Positions 15,802-25,355 of a stretch of DNA of 42,118 bases are shown here, piece by piece. This DNA is from Planctomycetota bacterium (GTDB lineage Bacteria; Planctomycetota; Planctomycetia; Pirellulales; JADFKK01). The stretch is from the NCBI GenBank assembly GCA_022564995.1, contig JADFKK010000024.1, positions 1 to 42,118 on the forward strand. Direction: 5' to 3'. Numbering within the stretch: the stretch's first letter is position 1; each line of letters starts with the position of its first letter. The notes below the pieces were generated by a model. That model was not told the origin of the DNA. It searched no databases and saw only the letters and a list, made by a program, of their open reading frames with translations. The position numbers and the translations under genes were made by a program.

Positions 15802-17198
15802 GAGATGCCCTCCGCCGTTAGCTCGAACGATTCGCCCAGCTCCGGAACGATCACGTTCCAGCCGCGCGAAGTTTTCAACTCCTGGGCCAGCGCCGCGGCG
15901 CTATCCGGCTCGCCGTGTGTGAGAAACACGACCTTCGGATCGGGCAAAGGCTTAAGCCAGCGCAGTAACTCACTGCGCCCCGCGTGGCCGCTGAGGCCGG
16001 AGATGCAGTCGAGGGCCGCTTTGACCGGCACGTCGCGGCCGTGAATCCGCAACGTCCGCGCGCCGTCTTGCAACCGCCGTCCGCGCGTGCCCGCGGCCAT
16101 GAATCCGCCCAGCACGATCGTATTTTTTTCATCGGGCAGCCGGCGCCGGAGATGATGCAGAATCCGCCCGCCGGTCATCATGCCGGCGGAAGAGATCACC
16201 ACGGCCGGGCCGTCGACGTCGTTGATGGCCTTCGACTCGGCCACCGAACGCGCCAGATGGACGTTTCGCCCGTCGAGCACACAGGCCGCGCCGCTTAGCT
16301 CGCCCTCGCTCAGATCGTGATCGGCCGCATGGTCGCAGTAGATGTTCGTGGCGTTGATGGCCATCGGGCTGTCGAGAAAGATCGGCAGTTCCGGGATGCG
16401 ATCTTGTGAGATCAAAACCCGCAGCAAGTAGATCAGTTGTTGAGCGCGACCAACGGAAAACGAGGCAATGAGCATCACGCCGCCGCGGCGGATCGCGTCG
16501 GTCACGACCCTTTCGAGCTGGTCGAGCAGATCAGAGTCGGGGTGATCGCGATCGCCGTAGGTACACTCGCAGATCAGCACGTCGCACTCCGGCGGCGGGC
16601 TGGGATCGTGATAGAGCGGCGCGTCGTAGCGGCCGACGTCGCCCGAGAAGGTCATCCGTAGCGGGCGGGCGGCGTTGCGGACTTCGACTTCGATCGTGCA
16701 TGAGCCGAGCAGATGCCCGGCGTTGTGATAGCGCATCCAAATCGGCTCGGCCGGCGAGAACCAGTTGTCCATCGGCACCGTGCGAAACAGCCTCAGCGTG
16801 CGAGCCACGTCGCCCGATTCGTACAGCGGCAGGGCCGGCTTGTGTTTCGAGAAGCCCTTGCGGTTGGCATAATCCGCATCGCGCTCTTGGTTTTTGGCTG
16901 AGTCGAATAAGATCAACTCAGCCAGATCGTCGGTGGCGGCCGTGCAGAGCACCTTGCCCTTGAAACCCTGGCGAACCAGCCGAGGTAAATAGCCTATGTG
17001 ATCGAGATGGGCGTGCGTCAGCACAACACTATCGACCGAGGCCGGATCGAACGACGGCTTCTCCCAGTTTTTCTGCCGCAGTTTTTTTTGGCCCTGGAAA
17101 AGTCCGCAGTCGACGAGCACCCGGGCGCCGTCGGCCTCGATCAGATACTTTGAACCGGTGACGGTTTCGGCAGCGCCGTGGAAAGTAAGTCGAGCCAT
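15798..17198 (-). CDS. MBL-fold beta-CASP RNA-metabolising hydrolase
   Basis: This 466-residue protein has the full metallo-beta-lactamase/beta-CASP layout: HGAAETVTGSKYLI at the N-terminus, an LVDCGLFQG strand, the zinc motif LTHAHLDHIGYLP (about residues 60-72), NAGHLLGSCTIEV, FSGDVGRYDAPL, a beta-CASP region (SFSVGRAQQLIYLL, DSPMAI, ISSAGMMTGGRILHHL) and a C-terminal RMMBL segment (ISGLSGHAGRSELLRWLK, FLTHGEP). The family comprises CPSF-73-like endo/exoribonucleases, and bacterial members act on RNA. All zinc ligands that can be seen are present. The gene is upstream in an operon with the LOG hydrolase (4-bp overlap). Start ATG 17198. Its substrate in this organism is unknown. Confidence 0.9.
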   Translation of the reverse strand: MARLTFHGAAETVTGSKYLIEADGARVLVDCGLFQGQKKLRQKNWEKPSFDPASVDSVVLTHAHLDHIGYLPRLVRQGFKGKVLCTAATDDLAELILFDSAKNQERDADYANRKGFSKHKPALPLYESGDVARTLRLFRTVPMDNWFSPAEPIWMRYHNAGHLLGSCTIEVEVRNAARPLRMTFSGDVGRYDAPLYHDPSPPPECDVLICECTYGDRDHPDSDLLDQLERVVTDAIRRGGVMLIASFSVGRAQQLIYLLRVLISQDRIPELPIFLDSPMAINATNIYCDHAADHDLSEGELSGAACVLDGRNVHLARSVAESKAINDVDGPAVVISSAGMMTGGRILHHLRRRLPDEKNTIVLGGFMAAGTRGRRLQDGARTLRIHGRDVPVKAALDCISGLSGHAGRSELLRWLKPLPDPKVVFLTHGEPDSAAALAQELKTSRGWNVIVPELGESFELTAEGIS

Positions 17199-17207
17199 GG
17201 ATCGAGT

Positions 17208-17410
17208 GTAGGGTGGGCACTGCCCACCGCGCCTGAGAAATCCTAAATCCTAAATCCGAAATACTAAACAAATACGAATGTCAGAATGTCTCAAATCCAA
17301 AACACGCCAGATGCCATCGCTGGTTTCGAGTTTTCCGATTTTGAAGATTCGAATTTGTTTAAGATTTCGTGCTTCGTGCTTTTGTCGCGGTGGGCAATGC
17401 CCACCCTACG
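17208..17410. repeat. About 200-bp fold-back (MITE-like) element
   Basis: The ends are inverted copies of GTAGGGTGGGCA-TGCCCACCGCG (17208-17231 and 17387-17410), each itself a palindrome. Inside, TAAACAAATACGAATG on the left matches the complement of CGAATTTGTTTAAGATTTC on the right. It is AT-rich in the middle, lies between the metallo-hydrolase and prepilin-peptidase genes, and encodes no protein. Confidence 0.65.
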
Positions 17411-17464
17411 TGCCTTGCAGCCAAGGTAACAGGGGAGCGATTCGCTGGCAATGGCCAACGGCGC

Positions 17465-17513
17465 AGGTCATGCTCCGCATGACGATATTTGTTTGTCATG
17501 CAGAGCATGACCT
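17465..17513. repeat. Inverted repeat at the prepilin peptidase stop
   Basis: AGGTCATGCTCCGCATGAC (17465-17483) and GTCATGCAGAGCATGACCT (17495-17513) pair along 18 of 19 positions. The right arm contains the stop codon of the prepilin peptidase gene. There is no T-run, so a palindromic repeat is more likely than a simple terminator. Confidence 0.6.
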
Positions 17514-18471
17514 ACATTGGCCCCAACGTCGGCAGCCACTGGACCGCGATTCTCCAGATGACCAAATAGCCGAGCGTTGCGAGCATCTGCCAGGCCGATA
17601 GCGGTGCGGGCGGCAACCGGCCGGCGATACGGCGGATGATCGCATACACGCTTTGCAGCACGATCGATCCGCAGCCCACGGCAACGGCCCCCTGCCAGCC
17701 GAGAAAGACACCGACGGCGACGAGCGGGAAATAGACGTTGGCCAACTGCGTTTTTCTGCCGACCTTCGGCTGCATCTGTTGTTGTTTTCGCCGCTTGCGT
17801 CTCTTTCTCGGCTGCTGCTGTTCGGCTGCTTCGGAGCGGCGGCGCATGGCGTCGACCGTCTCGAAGACCGACGGCCAGGCGGCGGTGCGCATCATCAGCC
17901 CTGCCATGACCCCGAGGAAGGCGCCGACGATCCACGCTCCTTGGTCGCCACTCCCCAGCGGATGCAGCGGTGGCCAGAATATCGGCGCGACGAGACCGAC
18001 CAAGAGCGTGCCCACGATCAATCGCAGCGGCACAAACAGCTCGTCGCATTCGATCAAGGCGGCGCACACGAGCGAACATAGCAGCAGCAAGTGATACGCA
18101 TAGATGGCCCAAAGGTCCGCCGGAATGTGGCCCTCACTGAGCGTTCGCCCGGGCAGATTGCCGCCGCCGCTGATGACCTCGAATCCGGCCAGGAAGGCGA
18201 AGATTGCCACGACCAGCGCCTCGACCAACGGGTAACGCGGCGATATTTTCAGGCCGCAATCGAAGCAGCGGCCCCGCAACATCAACCAACCCAACACCGG
18301 CACGTTATGGAACCAACGAATATCGTTCCCACAACTCGGGCAGTGCGAACCGGGCTGGACAATACTCATCCCTCGCGGCCACCGGTAGACCACGACGTTC
18401 ATAAAGCTGCCGACGATCCCGCCCACCAGGCCGCACCAAAGAACGAGGAGCCAGTTGAGGTTGTCGGACAT
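17512..18471 (-). CDS. Prepilin peptidase (type IV leader peptidase, A24)
   Basis: This 319-residue integral membrane protein starts at ATG 18471. The N-terminus has GSFMNVVVYRWPRGMS and a cytoplasmic zinc-type loop with two CxxC pairs (CPSCGNDIRWFHNVPVLGWL, then CFDCG), followed by SPRYPLVEALVV. These are the hallmarks of bifunctional type IV prepilin peptidases, which cleave and N-methylate pilins or pseudopilins. The two catalytic Asp sites appear as IECDELFVPLRL and GSGD (of GxGD). A very basic insertion (KRRKRRKQQQMQPKVGRK, about residues 220-240) lies between the later membrane segments, which is unusual. No pilus or secretion genes are adjacent in this window. Confidence 0.88.
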   Translation of the reverse strand: MSDNLNWLLVLWCGLVGGIVGSFMNVVVYRWPRGMSIVQPGSHCPSCGNDIRWFHNVPVLGWLMLRGRCFDCGLKISPRYPLVEALVVAIFAFLAGFEVISGGGNLPGRTLSEGHIPADLWAIYAYHLLLLCSLVCAALIECDELFVPLRLIVGTLLVGLVAPIFWPPLHPLGSGDQGAWIVGAFLGVMAGLMMRTAAWPSVFETVDAMRRRSEAAEQQQPRKRRKRRKQQQMQPKVGRKTQLANVYFPLVAVGVFLGWQGAVAVGCGSIVLQSVYAIIRRIAGRLPPAPLSAWQMLATLGYLVIWRIAVQWLPTLGPM

Positions 18472-18691
18472 AGGTCGCAGGCGGTGAGAAGAGATCGTTT
18501 AACCGCAGGAGCGTGGGCTATGCTACAGCATGACTAACAGCGTGTCACGTAGCGATGAGCGACAAAACATTGCTGAACTGAGCCGCGAAGCGTCTGGGGC
18601 GTGGTCTTGGAGATTGTATCAGGCGGCGGGCAGGCCCGATACCGATTTGCGACGGACATGGTGGGGGCGAGATGCGGCGTGGCGAGCCTGA

Positions 18692-18720
18692 TTCAATCTG
18701 CTTGTGGGAACTGATACAAT
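18692..18720 (+). promoter_or_regulatory. Putative promoter of the giant fusion gene
   Basis: TTCAAT (18692-18697), a 17-base spacer and TACAAT (18715-18720) precede the ATG at 18779 by about 58 bases. The gap 18472-18778 otherwise shows only an ATGCT/AGCAT mini-hairpin near 18519. Confidence 0.35.
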
Positions 18721-18778
18721 GGCCGCAGACCTAGAGGCTCACGCCGCCTGCTTGTTCTCTTTTCTCGGAGGGCCCGAT

Positions 18779-21700
18779 ATGGATCGCAGCCGTAACACGG
18801 TTATCACACTTGTGACTTGCTTGTTTCTCACCGGCACGGTCCTCGCCGCCGACGGCAATCGGCTGACGTATCTCGACGAGTTCTCTAATCCCTATTACGT
18901 CCATCGCGATTTTCCCAAGCTGACGACGCCGCAATGGATCGGCGAGAAAGGCGTGGAAGCGGTGGTCGTGCTGGCGATTGACGACATGCGCGGACACGAG
19001 CGGTGGGAAGCTTACCTGCGGCCGATTCTCGAGCGACTCAAGAAGATCGACGGGCGGGCGCCGGTGAGCATCATGACCTGCACGATCGATCCGCGACACG
19101 CGCACTTGCAGCGCTGGCTTAAGGAGGGTCTGAATCTGGAGGTTCATACGATCGACCACCCCTGTCCGCTGCTGCAGGGCGGTGACTTTGCCAAGGCCAA
19201 GAGCACGTATGACCGCTGCGTTGATTTAATGTCGGCCGTGCCCAACAATCGCCCGGTGGCGTTTCGGATGCCGTGTTGCGATTCGCTCAATACGCCCAGC
19301 CCTCGGTTTTACGCGGAGATATTCAACAAGACGACGGCCAAGGGGAATTATTTATCGATCGACACGTCAGTTTTTCAGGTGTTTACGCCGGGCGACGCCT
19401 CGCTGCCGCGCGACTTGGTGTTCGACGGCGGCCGCGAGCGATTTCGCAAATACATTCCTTTTCCGTCGTTCGTCAACACGATCGAAAATTATCCGTATCC
19501 TTATCCGATCGGCCGGCTGTGTTGGCAATTTCCCTGCATGGTGCCGAGCGATTGGGAGGCCCAACATCTGCACAAGCCGAACAATCCCAAAACGGTCGAG
19601 GACATGAAAGCAGCGCTCGATTTGACCGTGCTCAAACAGGGCACGTTCAACCTGGTGTTTCATCCGCACGGCTGGATGCGCAGCGATCAGGTGATCGAGT
19701 TGATCGACCATGCAGTGAAGAAACACGGCAAGAAGGTGAAGTTCTTGACGTTTCGCGAGGCGCTGGCGCGGATGAACGAGCACCTGCTCGCCGGCAATCC
19801 ACTGCGCGCAGCCGACGAGGAAAACAGCGGCGGCGACAACGGCGTGCGGCTGATTGATCTGAACGACGACGGATATCTGGACGTGGTGATCGCCAACCAG
19901 AAGATGCGGCGGACGCGGCTTTGGCTGCCGGAGAAACGCACCTGGCTCGAAGGCAGTTTCCCGGTGCCGATGGTCGAGGTCGATTCGACCGGCAAACCGC
20001 GCGACGGCGGCGTCCGATTTGGCGTGGACAAAGCGGCCACCTATGCCATCTGCCGCAACGAGCGAACCGCGGGAATGTGGCGATTCCCAGCGAGTGGGCA
20101 AGTGAAGTGGATTGAGGAAAAAGACGCCCTGCGGGGGTTGGAAATCGACGGCAAGCCCGTGCTCACGTCGGCCGGCGGCAAAGATCGCGGCGTGCGGCTG
20201 CGCGATCTCGACGGCGACGGGACGAGCGAGTTGATCGTCGGCAATCCTTCGCAAAGCGCCGTGTTTCGCTGGAACGCTGGAGACAAGAAATGGTCACGGT
20301 TGGACTTTCAATTGCCGCCGGGTGCAACCATCGTCGATGCCGCCGGGCGCGACGCGGGCTTGCGATTTGTCGACGTGAACGAAGACGGCCACGACGACGT
20401 AATTTTCTCCAACGAGTCCCGTTATTCGCTGCACCTGTTCGAGTCGATCGAGACCGGCTGGTCAACCGAAGTGCTCGCCGGCGCCCGAGGGACCGGCAAG
20501 ACCGACCTCCCGATGATCGTCCGCGCCGGCAGCAACAACGGAGCCTGGTTTCACTCCAAGCATCTGTGGGTGCAGAACGAAAACACGGCCCGGTTGCCGA
20601 ATTTGGTCGACCGGCGATCGTTCGCCGAGTTGCTGGCCGCGGGAAGCAAGAAAAAGCCGGCGACGACAGTTAGAAATGCCGGCGGCCCACTGCGCAGCGT
20701 CGGCGTGGCGAAGATCGACATCACGCCCAATTACCCCGTGCGGATGAACGGCTTTGGATCTCGCCGCGCGGAGTCGGAGGGCGTCACGCAAAGGATTTGG
20801 GCCAAGGCTCTCGCCCTCGGTGGCGACGATGACAAGCCGGCCGTGTTGATCACCGTCGACAATCTCGGCATTCCGGCCGAGTTGCGGGCCACGATTGTCC
20901 AGCGGCTCAAGAAAAGGACCGGCATTTCCGCCGACCGCATTGCGCTGACCGCCACCCATACGCACACCGCGCCGATGCTCAAGGGCAACAACACGACGCT
21001 GTTCGGGCTGCCGATTCCGCCGGCGCATCAGCAGCACATCGACCGCTACACGGCGGAGTTGATCGACGCCATCGAAAAGGTCGCGCTGGCCGCACTGGCC
21101 GATCGCCAGCCGGCTCGGCTTGCCTGGAATATCGGCCGAGTCGGTTTCGCCCGCAATCGCCGCACCAAGGGCGGCCCGGTCGATCACGATCTGCCCGTGC
21201 TGGTGGTGATCTCGCCCGAGGGCAAGGTGCGGGCGGTCTACACCAGCTACGCCTGTCACTGCGTCACGCTCTCGAACAACAAGATCAGCGGCGATTGGGC
21301 CGGCTTCGCCCAGTCGGAGATCGAAAAGCTGTATCCCGGCGCCGTCGCCCTGGTTTCCGTCGGCTGTGGGGCCGATGCCAATCCGGCTTCCGGCGTCACC
21401 GGCGCCCGTGTCGAAGCGGCGCAAGCCCAAGGCCGGCAAATCGCCGTCGAAGTCAAACGCCTGCTCGGCGGAAAGCTAAAACCGGTCACTGGCCCGCTCA
21501 CCGCCCGTCTCGAAAAGATCAACCTTCCGCTTGCGGAATTGCCGACCCGTAAGACCTGGCAACAGCGCGCCGATGGTCGCGGCGCGGTCGCCTATCACGC
21601 CCAAGTCCAACTCGCCAAGCTGGCCCGTGGCGAGAAGCTCCGCAGGCAGATTTCCTACACGATTCAAACCTGGTCGTTCGGCAGCGAACTGGCGATGCTG

Positions 21701-24700
21701 TTCCTCCCCGGCGAAGTTGTCGTCGACTATTCGCTGCGATTGAAACGCCAGTTAGACGGCCGCCGGCTGTGGATCAACGCCTATGCCAACGAGGCCCCCT
21801 GTTACATCCCTTCGGAGCGCGTGCTGCGCGAGGGCGGATACGAAGGCGGCGGGGCGATGATCTATTACGATCAGCCGGCCCACTTCGCCCCGGGCTTGGA
21901 AGCGAAAATCGTCTCGACGGTTCAGCAGCAGCTCGCGGCGAAGTTCCGAGCGAAATCCGATACGTCGCGGACCGAAGGCATCGCGCCGCTTTCGCCGCGC
22001 GAGGCCTTGGCGGCCTTTCGCCTCCGCGACGGAATGCAGATCGATCTGGTCGCCGCCGAGCCGCTCATCGTCGACCCGGTGGCTTTCGATTGGGGACCGG
22101 ACGGCCGGCTGTGGGTTGTCGAAATGCGCGATTACCCCTCGGGCATCGACGGCAAGGGAAAGCCCGGCGGGCGCATCAAGGTGTTGGAAGATCGCGACGG
22201 TGACGGGCGGTACGATCGAGCGCAGATATTCCTCGACGGCATCCCGTTTCCCACCGGTGTAAAGGTCTGGCGCAAGGGCATTCTGGTCACTGCCGCGCCG
22301 GAGATATTCTACGCCGAAGACACCGACGGCGACGGCAAGGCCGACAAGCGAACGACGCTGTACACCGGCTTTGGCGAAGGCAACCAGCAGCATCGCGTCA
22401 ACGGCCTGCGGTGGGGGCTCGACAATTGGCTGTACGTCGGCAACGGCGACAGCGGCGGCAGCATCAAGTCGCTGATCACCGGCAAGGTGGTCAACGTCCG
22501 CGGGCGCGATCTGAAAATTCGCCCGGACGAGGGCCTGCTCGACGTGGAAAGCGGCAACACCCAATTCGGTATCAATCGCGACGACTGGGGCAACTGGTTC
22601 GGCGGCAACAACAGCAGCCCGATGTGGCATTACGTGCTCAAAGACATTTACCTGCGGCGCAATACGCACGTCGCGCCGCCGAATCCCCGCGTGCAAGTTT
22701 CCGTGCAGCCCGGCCCCGCGACGATCTTCCCGGCCAGCCGCACGCTGGAGCGGTTCAACGATTTCGATCGGGCCAATCGTTTTACGTCGGCCTGCAGTCC
22801 GATGATCTATCGCGATCAACTGCTCGGCGGCCCGTTTGTCGGTAACAGCTTTGTTTGCGAGCCGGTCCATAATCTGGTCCACCGCGAAATCGTCGCCCCC
22901 AAGGGATACACGTTCACCAGCCGGCGGCCCGACGACGAGCAGCGCTCGGAGTTTCTCGCCTCGACCGACAGTTGGTTCCGCCCCTCGATGGTCCGCACGG
23001 GTCCGGACGGGGCGCTGTGGATTTCCGACATGTACCGTTTCGTGATCGAACACCCTAAGTGGATTCCCGAGGATTGGCAGAAGCGGCTCGACCTGCGGGC
23101 CGGCGAGGGGCGCGGGCGAATTTACCGCGTCTATCCGACGGGACGTAAGCCGCGGCGGCCGATGCGATTGGACAAGCTCGACACCGTGCAGTTGGTCGCA
23201 GCGCTCGACAGTCCCAACGGCCCGCAGCGAGACTTGGTGCAGCAAATGTTGTTGTGGCGCGGCGATGAGTCAGCCGTCGCGCCGCTACTAAAACTTCTGC
23301 GATCCGCCGCGAGTCCACAGGCCCGATTGCACGCGCTCTGCACGCTTGACGGGCTCGGCGCCATCACGCTCGACGTCGTGCTCGGCGGCCTGCGCGATCC
23401 CCATCCCGGCGTCCGCCGCCATGCGGTGCGGCTGAGCGAGCGGTTTGCCGACAAATCGGTCGAATTGCTCGGCGAGCTACGACGCTCCGCCGGCGACGCC
23501 GATCCGCAGGTGCGGCTGCAAGTCGCCTACACGCTGGGCCAATGGCATGAGCAGGCTGCCGGCGCCGCATTGGGCGGCATGTTGCAGCGGGCCAAAAACG
23601 ATCCGCACCTTACCGCCGCCGTGCTCAGTTCACTGCACTCCCAAAACATCGCAGGCGTGCTGGTCGGCGTGTTGGACTCCAACGTAGATTCACCGCCCGC
23701 CGAGTTGCTGCAACAGTTACTCTCTCTGGCGGCAACCTATCGCTCGCGGACAGCCGTCGAAGCGGTGCTCAACTATCTGCAGCGCAGGCAAGCCAAGCGA
23801 ACGCCGGCTTGGAAATACACCGTTGCGGCCGGGCTGTTGACTTCGCTGGAGCGGAGCCAAATGTCGCTATCGAAGCTGCGCAACGATTCTGGCTACGTCG
23901 GGCCGACCGCGCTAAAGCACATCGAGACGATCCTGATGCAGGCCCGCAGGGAAGTGGTCGACGCGAAAAGCCCGCCGGCCAATCGTCTGGCCGCCATCAT
24001 GCTGCTGGGCCGCGACGCCGACAAGTTGCAGAACGATCTGCGTCTGCTGGCCGGGCTGCTCGTGCCGCAAACATCCGGCGCGCTACAGCAGGCGGTTGTC
24101 GATCGTCTGGCACGCACCAACAGCTCCGCGGTCGCCAGTCGGCTGATTGCCGGTTGGCGCGGACACGGGCCACGGTTGCGCGCGGCGATTGTCGAGGCGC
24201 TATTGCGTCGCGATGATTGGTCGAAAACACTTGTGGCCGCGATCGAATCGGGTAAGGTCTTGCCCAGCGAAATCAGCGCCCGTGGTCGGCAGCAATTGCT
24301 CGATCACGGACTGTCCGCGCTGCGAGATCGGGCGAAGAAGCTGTTCGCCGCTTCCACCAACGCCGACCGACAAGCGGTGATCGCCAAATACCGTTCGGTG
24401 CTCACCACGCGCGGTGATCGCGCCGCCGGGGCCGCAGTGTTCAAGAAAAGCTGCTCCGCCTGTCATCGGCTCGACGGTGTCGGTAACGACGTGGGGGCCG
24501 ATCTGGTCGCGCTGACAGACAAATCGCCGCAGACGCTGCTCACCGCCATTCTCGATCCCAACCGGGCCGTCGAGGCGAAATTCGTCGAATATCAAGCCGT
24601 CACCACCGCCGGGCTGACCTACCGCGGAATGCTGGCCACCGAAACCGGCGCGGCGATCACCCTCATCGCCGCCGACGGCAAGCGGCACGACATCGTCCGC

Positions 24701-25258
24701 GCCGAGCTGGAAGCGCTCCGCAGCACCGGCAAATCGCTGATGCCCGAGGGGCTGGAGAAAGACCTAACGCCGAAAGACATGGCCGACGTGATCGCCTACG
24801 TGGCCGCCGTTGGTCCGCCACCCAAGAAATTTCCCGGCAACCAACCGAAGCTCGTTCGCCCGGCCGCCAACGGCTCACTCACCTTGCGAGCCGCCGATGC
24901 AAGAATCTACGGTCCCAAGATCGTTTTCGAGCCGCAATACAAAAACCTCGGTTGGTGGCAAAGCGACCAGGACCGGGCCGTGTGGTCCATCGAACTGGCC
25001 AAAGCCGGCAAGTACGAAGTCACCCTCGACTACGCCTGCCACAACAGCAATGCCGGCAACCGTTTCGTTTTGTCCGTCGGCGAAGCCAAGCTCACCGGCA
25101 AAGTCGCCGGCACCGGCACGTGGGACAACTACCAACAAGTGAAGATCGGACAGATCGAATTACCCGCCGGTGCCAGCCCGCTAACGGTCCGCTCCGTCGG
25201 CGAGATCCGCAGCGCAATGATCGATCTGCGGACGATCGTGCTGAAGCCCGTGCGGTGA
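18779..25258 (+). CDS. Secreted multi-enzyme fusion: deacetylase/ceramidase/PVC dehydrogenase/cytochrome c
   Basis: The ATG at 18779 is preceded by GGAGGG and gives a signal peptide (MDRSRNTVITLVTCLFLTGT, cleavage near VLAADG). Regions in order, by position: a polysaccharide-deacetylase-like domain (about 18950-19780); three FG-GAP/VCBS-type repeats (DLNDDGYLDVVIAN, DLDGDGTSELIVGN, DVNEDGHDDVIFSN; 19840-20415); a neutral ceramidase-type domain (20697-21940; VAKIDITPNYPVRMNGFGSR, TATHTHTAPML); a PVC-type membrane-bound dehydrogenase propeller (22015-23130; DPVAFDWGPDGRLWVVEMRD); HEAT-like repeats (23230-24380); a PVC heme-binding module with CSACH (24452-24466); and a C-terminal beta-sandwich (24880-25250). 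The dehydrogenase-HEAT-cytochrome c order is a known planctomycete family; the added N-terminal modules are not usual. Probably periplasmic or surface-bound. Substrates are unknown. Confidence 0.88.
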   Translation: MDRSRNTVITLVTCLFLTGTVLAADGNRLTYLDEFSNPYYVHRDFPKLTTPQWIGEKGVEAVVVLAIDDMRGHERWEAYLRPILERLKKIDGRAPVSIMTCTIDPRHAHLQRWLKEGLNLEVHTIDHPCPLLQGGDFAKAKSTYDRCVDLMSAVPNNRPVAFRMPCCDSLNTPSPRFYAEIFNKTTAKGNYLSIDTSVFQVFTPGDASLPRDLVFDGGRERFRKYIPFPSFVNTIENYPYPYPIGRLCWQFPCMVPSDWEAQHLHKPNNPKTVEDMKAALDLTVLKQGTFNLVFHPHGWMRSDQVIELIDHAVKKHGKKVKFLTFREALARMNEHLLAGNPLRAADEENSGGDNGVRLIDLNDDGYLDVVIANQKMRRTRLWLPEKRTWLEGSFPVPMVEVDSTGKPRDGGVRFGVDKAATYAICRNERTAGMWRFPASGQVKWIEEKDALRGLEIDGKPVLTSAGGKDRGVRLRDLDGDGTSELIVGNPSQSAVFRWNAGDKKWSRLDFQLPPGATIVDAAGRDAGLRFVDVNEDGHDDVIFSNESRYSLHLFESIETGWSTEVLAGARGTGKTDLPMIVRAGSNNGAWFHSKHLWVQNENTARLPNLVDRRSFAELLAAGSKKKPATTVRNAGGPLRSVGVAKIDITPNYPVRMNGFGSRRAESEGVTQRIWAKALALGGDDDKPAVLITVDNLGIPAELRATIVQRLKKRTGISADRIALTATHTHTAPMLKGNNTTLFGLPIPPAHQQHIDRYTAELIDAIEKVALAALADRQPARLAWNIGRVGFARNRRTKGGPVDHDLPVLVVISPEGKVRAVYTSYACHCVTLSNNKISGDWAGFAQSEIEKLYPGAVALVSVGCGADANPASGVTGARVEAAQAQGRQIAVEVKRLLGGKLKPVTGPLTARLEKINLPLAELPTRKTWQQRADGRGAVAYHAQVQLAKLARGEKLRRQISYTIQTWSFGSELAMLFLPGEVVVDYSLRLKRQLDGRRLWINAYANEAPCYIPSERVLREGGYEGGGAMIYYDQPAHFAPGLEAKIVSTVQQQLAAKFRAKSDTSRTEGIAPLSPREALAAFRLRDGMQIDLVAAEPLIVDPVAFDWGPDGRLWVVEMRDYPSGIDGKGKPGGRIKVLEDRDGDGRYDRAQIFLDGIPFPTGVKVWRKGILVTAAPEIFYAEDTDGDGKADKRTTLYTGFGEGNQQHRVNGLRWGLDNWLYVGNGDSGGSIKSLITGKVVNVRGRDLKIRPDEGLLDVESGNTQFGINRDDWGNWFGGNNSSPMWHYVLKDIYLRRNTHVAPPNPRVQVSVQPGPATIFPASRTLERFNDFDRANRFTSACSPMIYRDQLLGGPFVGNSFVCEPVHNLVHREIVAPKGYTFTSRRPDDEQRSEFLASTDSWFRPSMVRTGPDGALWISDMYRFVIEHPKWIPEDWQKRLDLRAGEGRGRIYRVYPTGRKPRRPMRLDKLDTVQLVAALDSPNGPQRDLVQQMLLWRGDESAVAPLLKLLRSAASPQARLHALCTLDGLGAITLDVVLGGLRDPHPGVRRHAVRLSERFADKSVELLGELRRSAGDADPQVRLQVAYTLGQWHEQAAGAALGGMLQRAKNDPHLTAAVLSSLHSQNIAGVLVGVLDSNVDSPPAELLQQLLSLAATYRSRTAVEAVLNYLQRRQAKRTPAWKYTVAAGLLTSLERSQMSLSKLRNDSGYVGPTALKHIETILMQARREVVDAKSPPANRLAAIMLLGRDADKLQNDLRLLAGLLVPQTSGALQQAVVDRLARTNSSAVASRLIAGWRGHGPRLRAAIVEALLRRDDWSKTLVAAIESGKVLPSEISARGRQQLLDHGLSALRDRAKKLFAASTNADRQAVIAKYRSVLTTRGDRAAGAAVFKKSCSACHRLDGVGNDVGADLVALTDKSPQTLLTAILDPNRAVEAKFVEYQAVTTAGLTYRGMLATETGAAITLIAADGKRHDIVRAELEALRSTGKSLMPEGLEKDLTPKDMADVIAYVAAVGPPPKKFPGNQPKLVRPAANGSLTLRAADARIYGPKIVFEPQYKNLGWWQSDQDRAVWSIELAKAGKYEVTLDYACHNSNAGNRFVLSVGEAKLTGKVAGTGTWDNYQQVKIGQIELPAGASPLTVRSVGEIRSAMIDLRTIVLKPVR

Positions 25259-25355
25259 CGGCGGCTCTTCCCTTGGATCAGGCCATTCGCCGCGCTCGCC
25301 GATTGTCGAACCAAGCTCTAGAAACTAGTTGGTCGATATTTTTCGTGCTGGCGGT

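Noticed and set aside
21752..23245. 497-residue minus-strand open frame
   Set aside because: Opposite the PVC dehydrogenase domain; composition typical of antisense frames in high-GC DNA.
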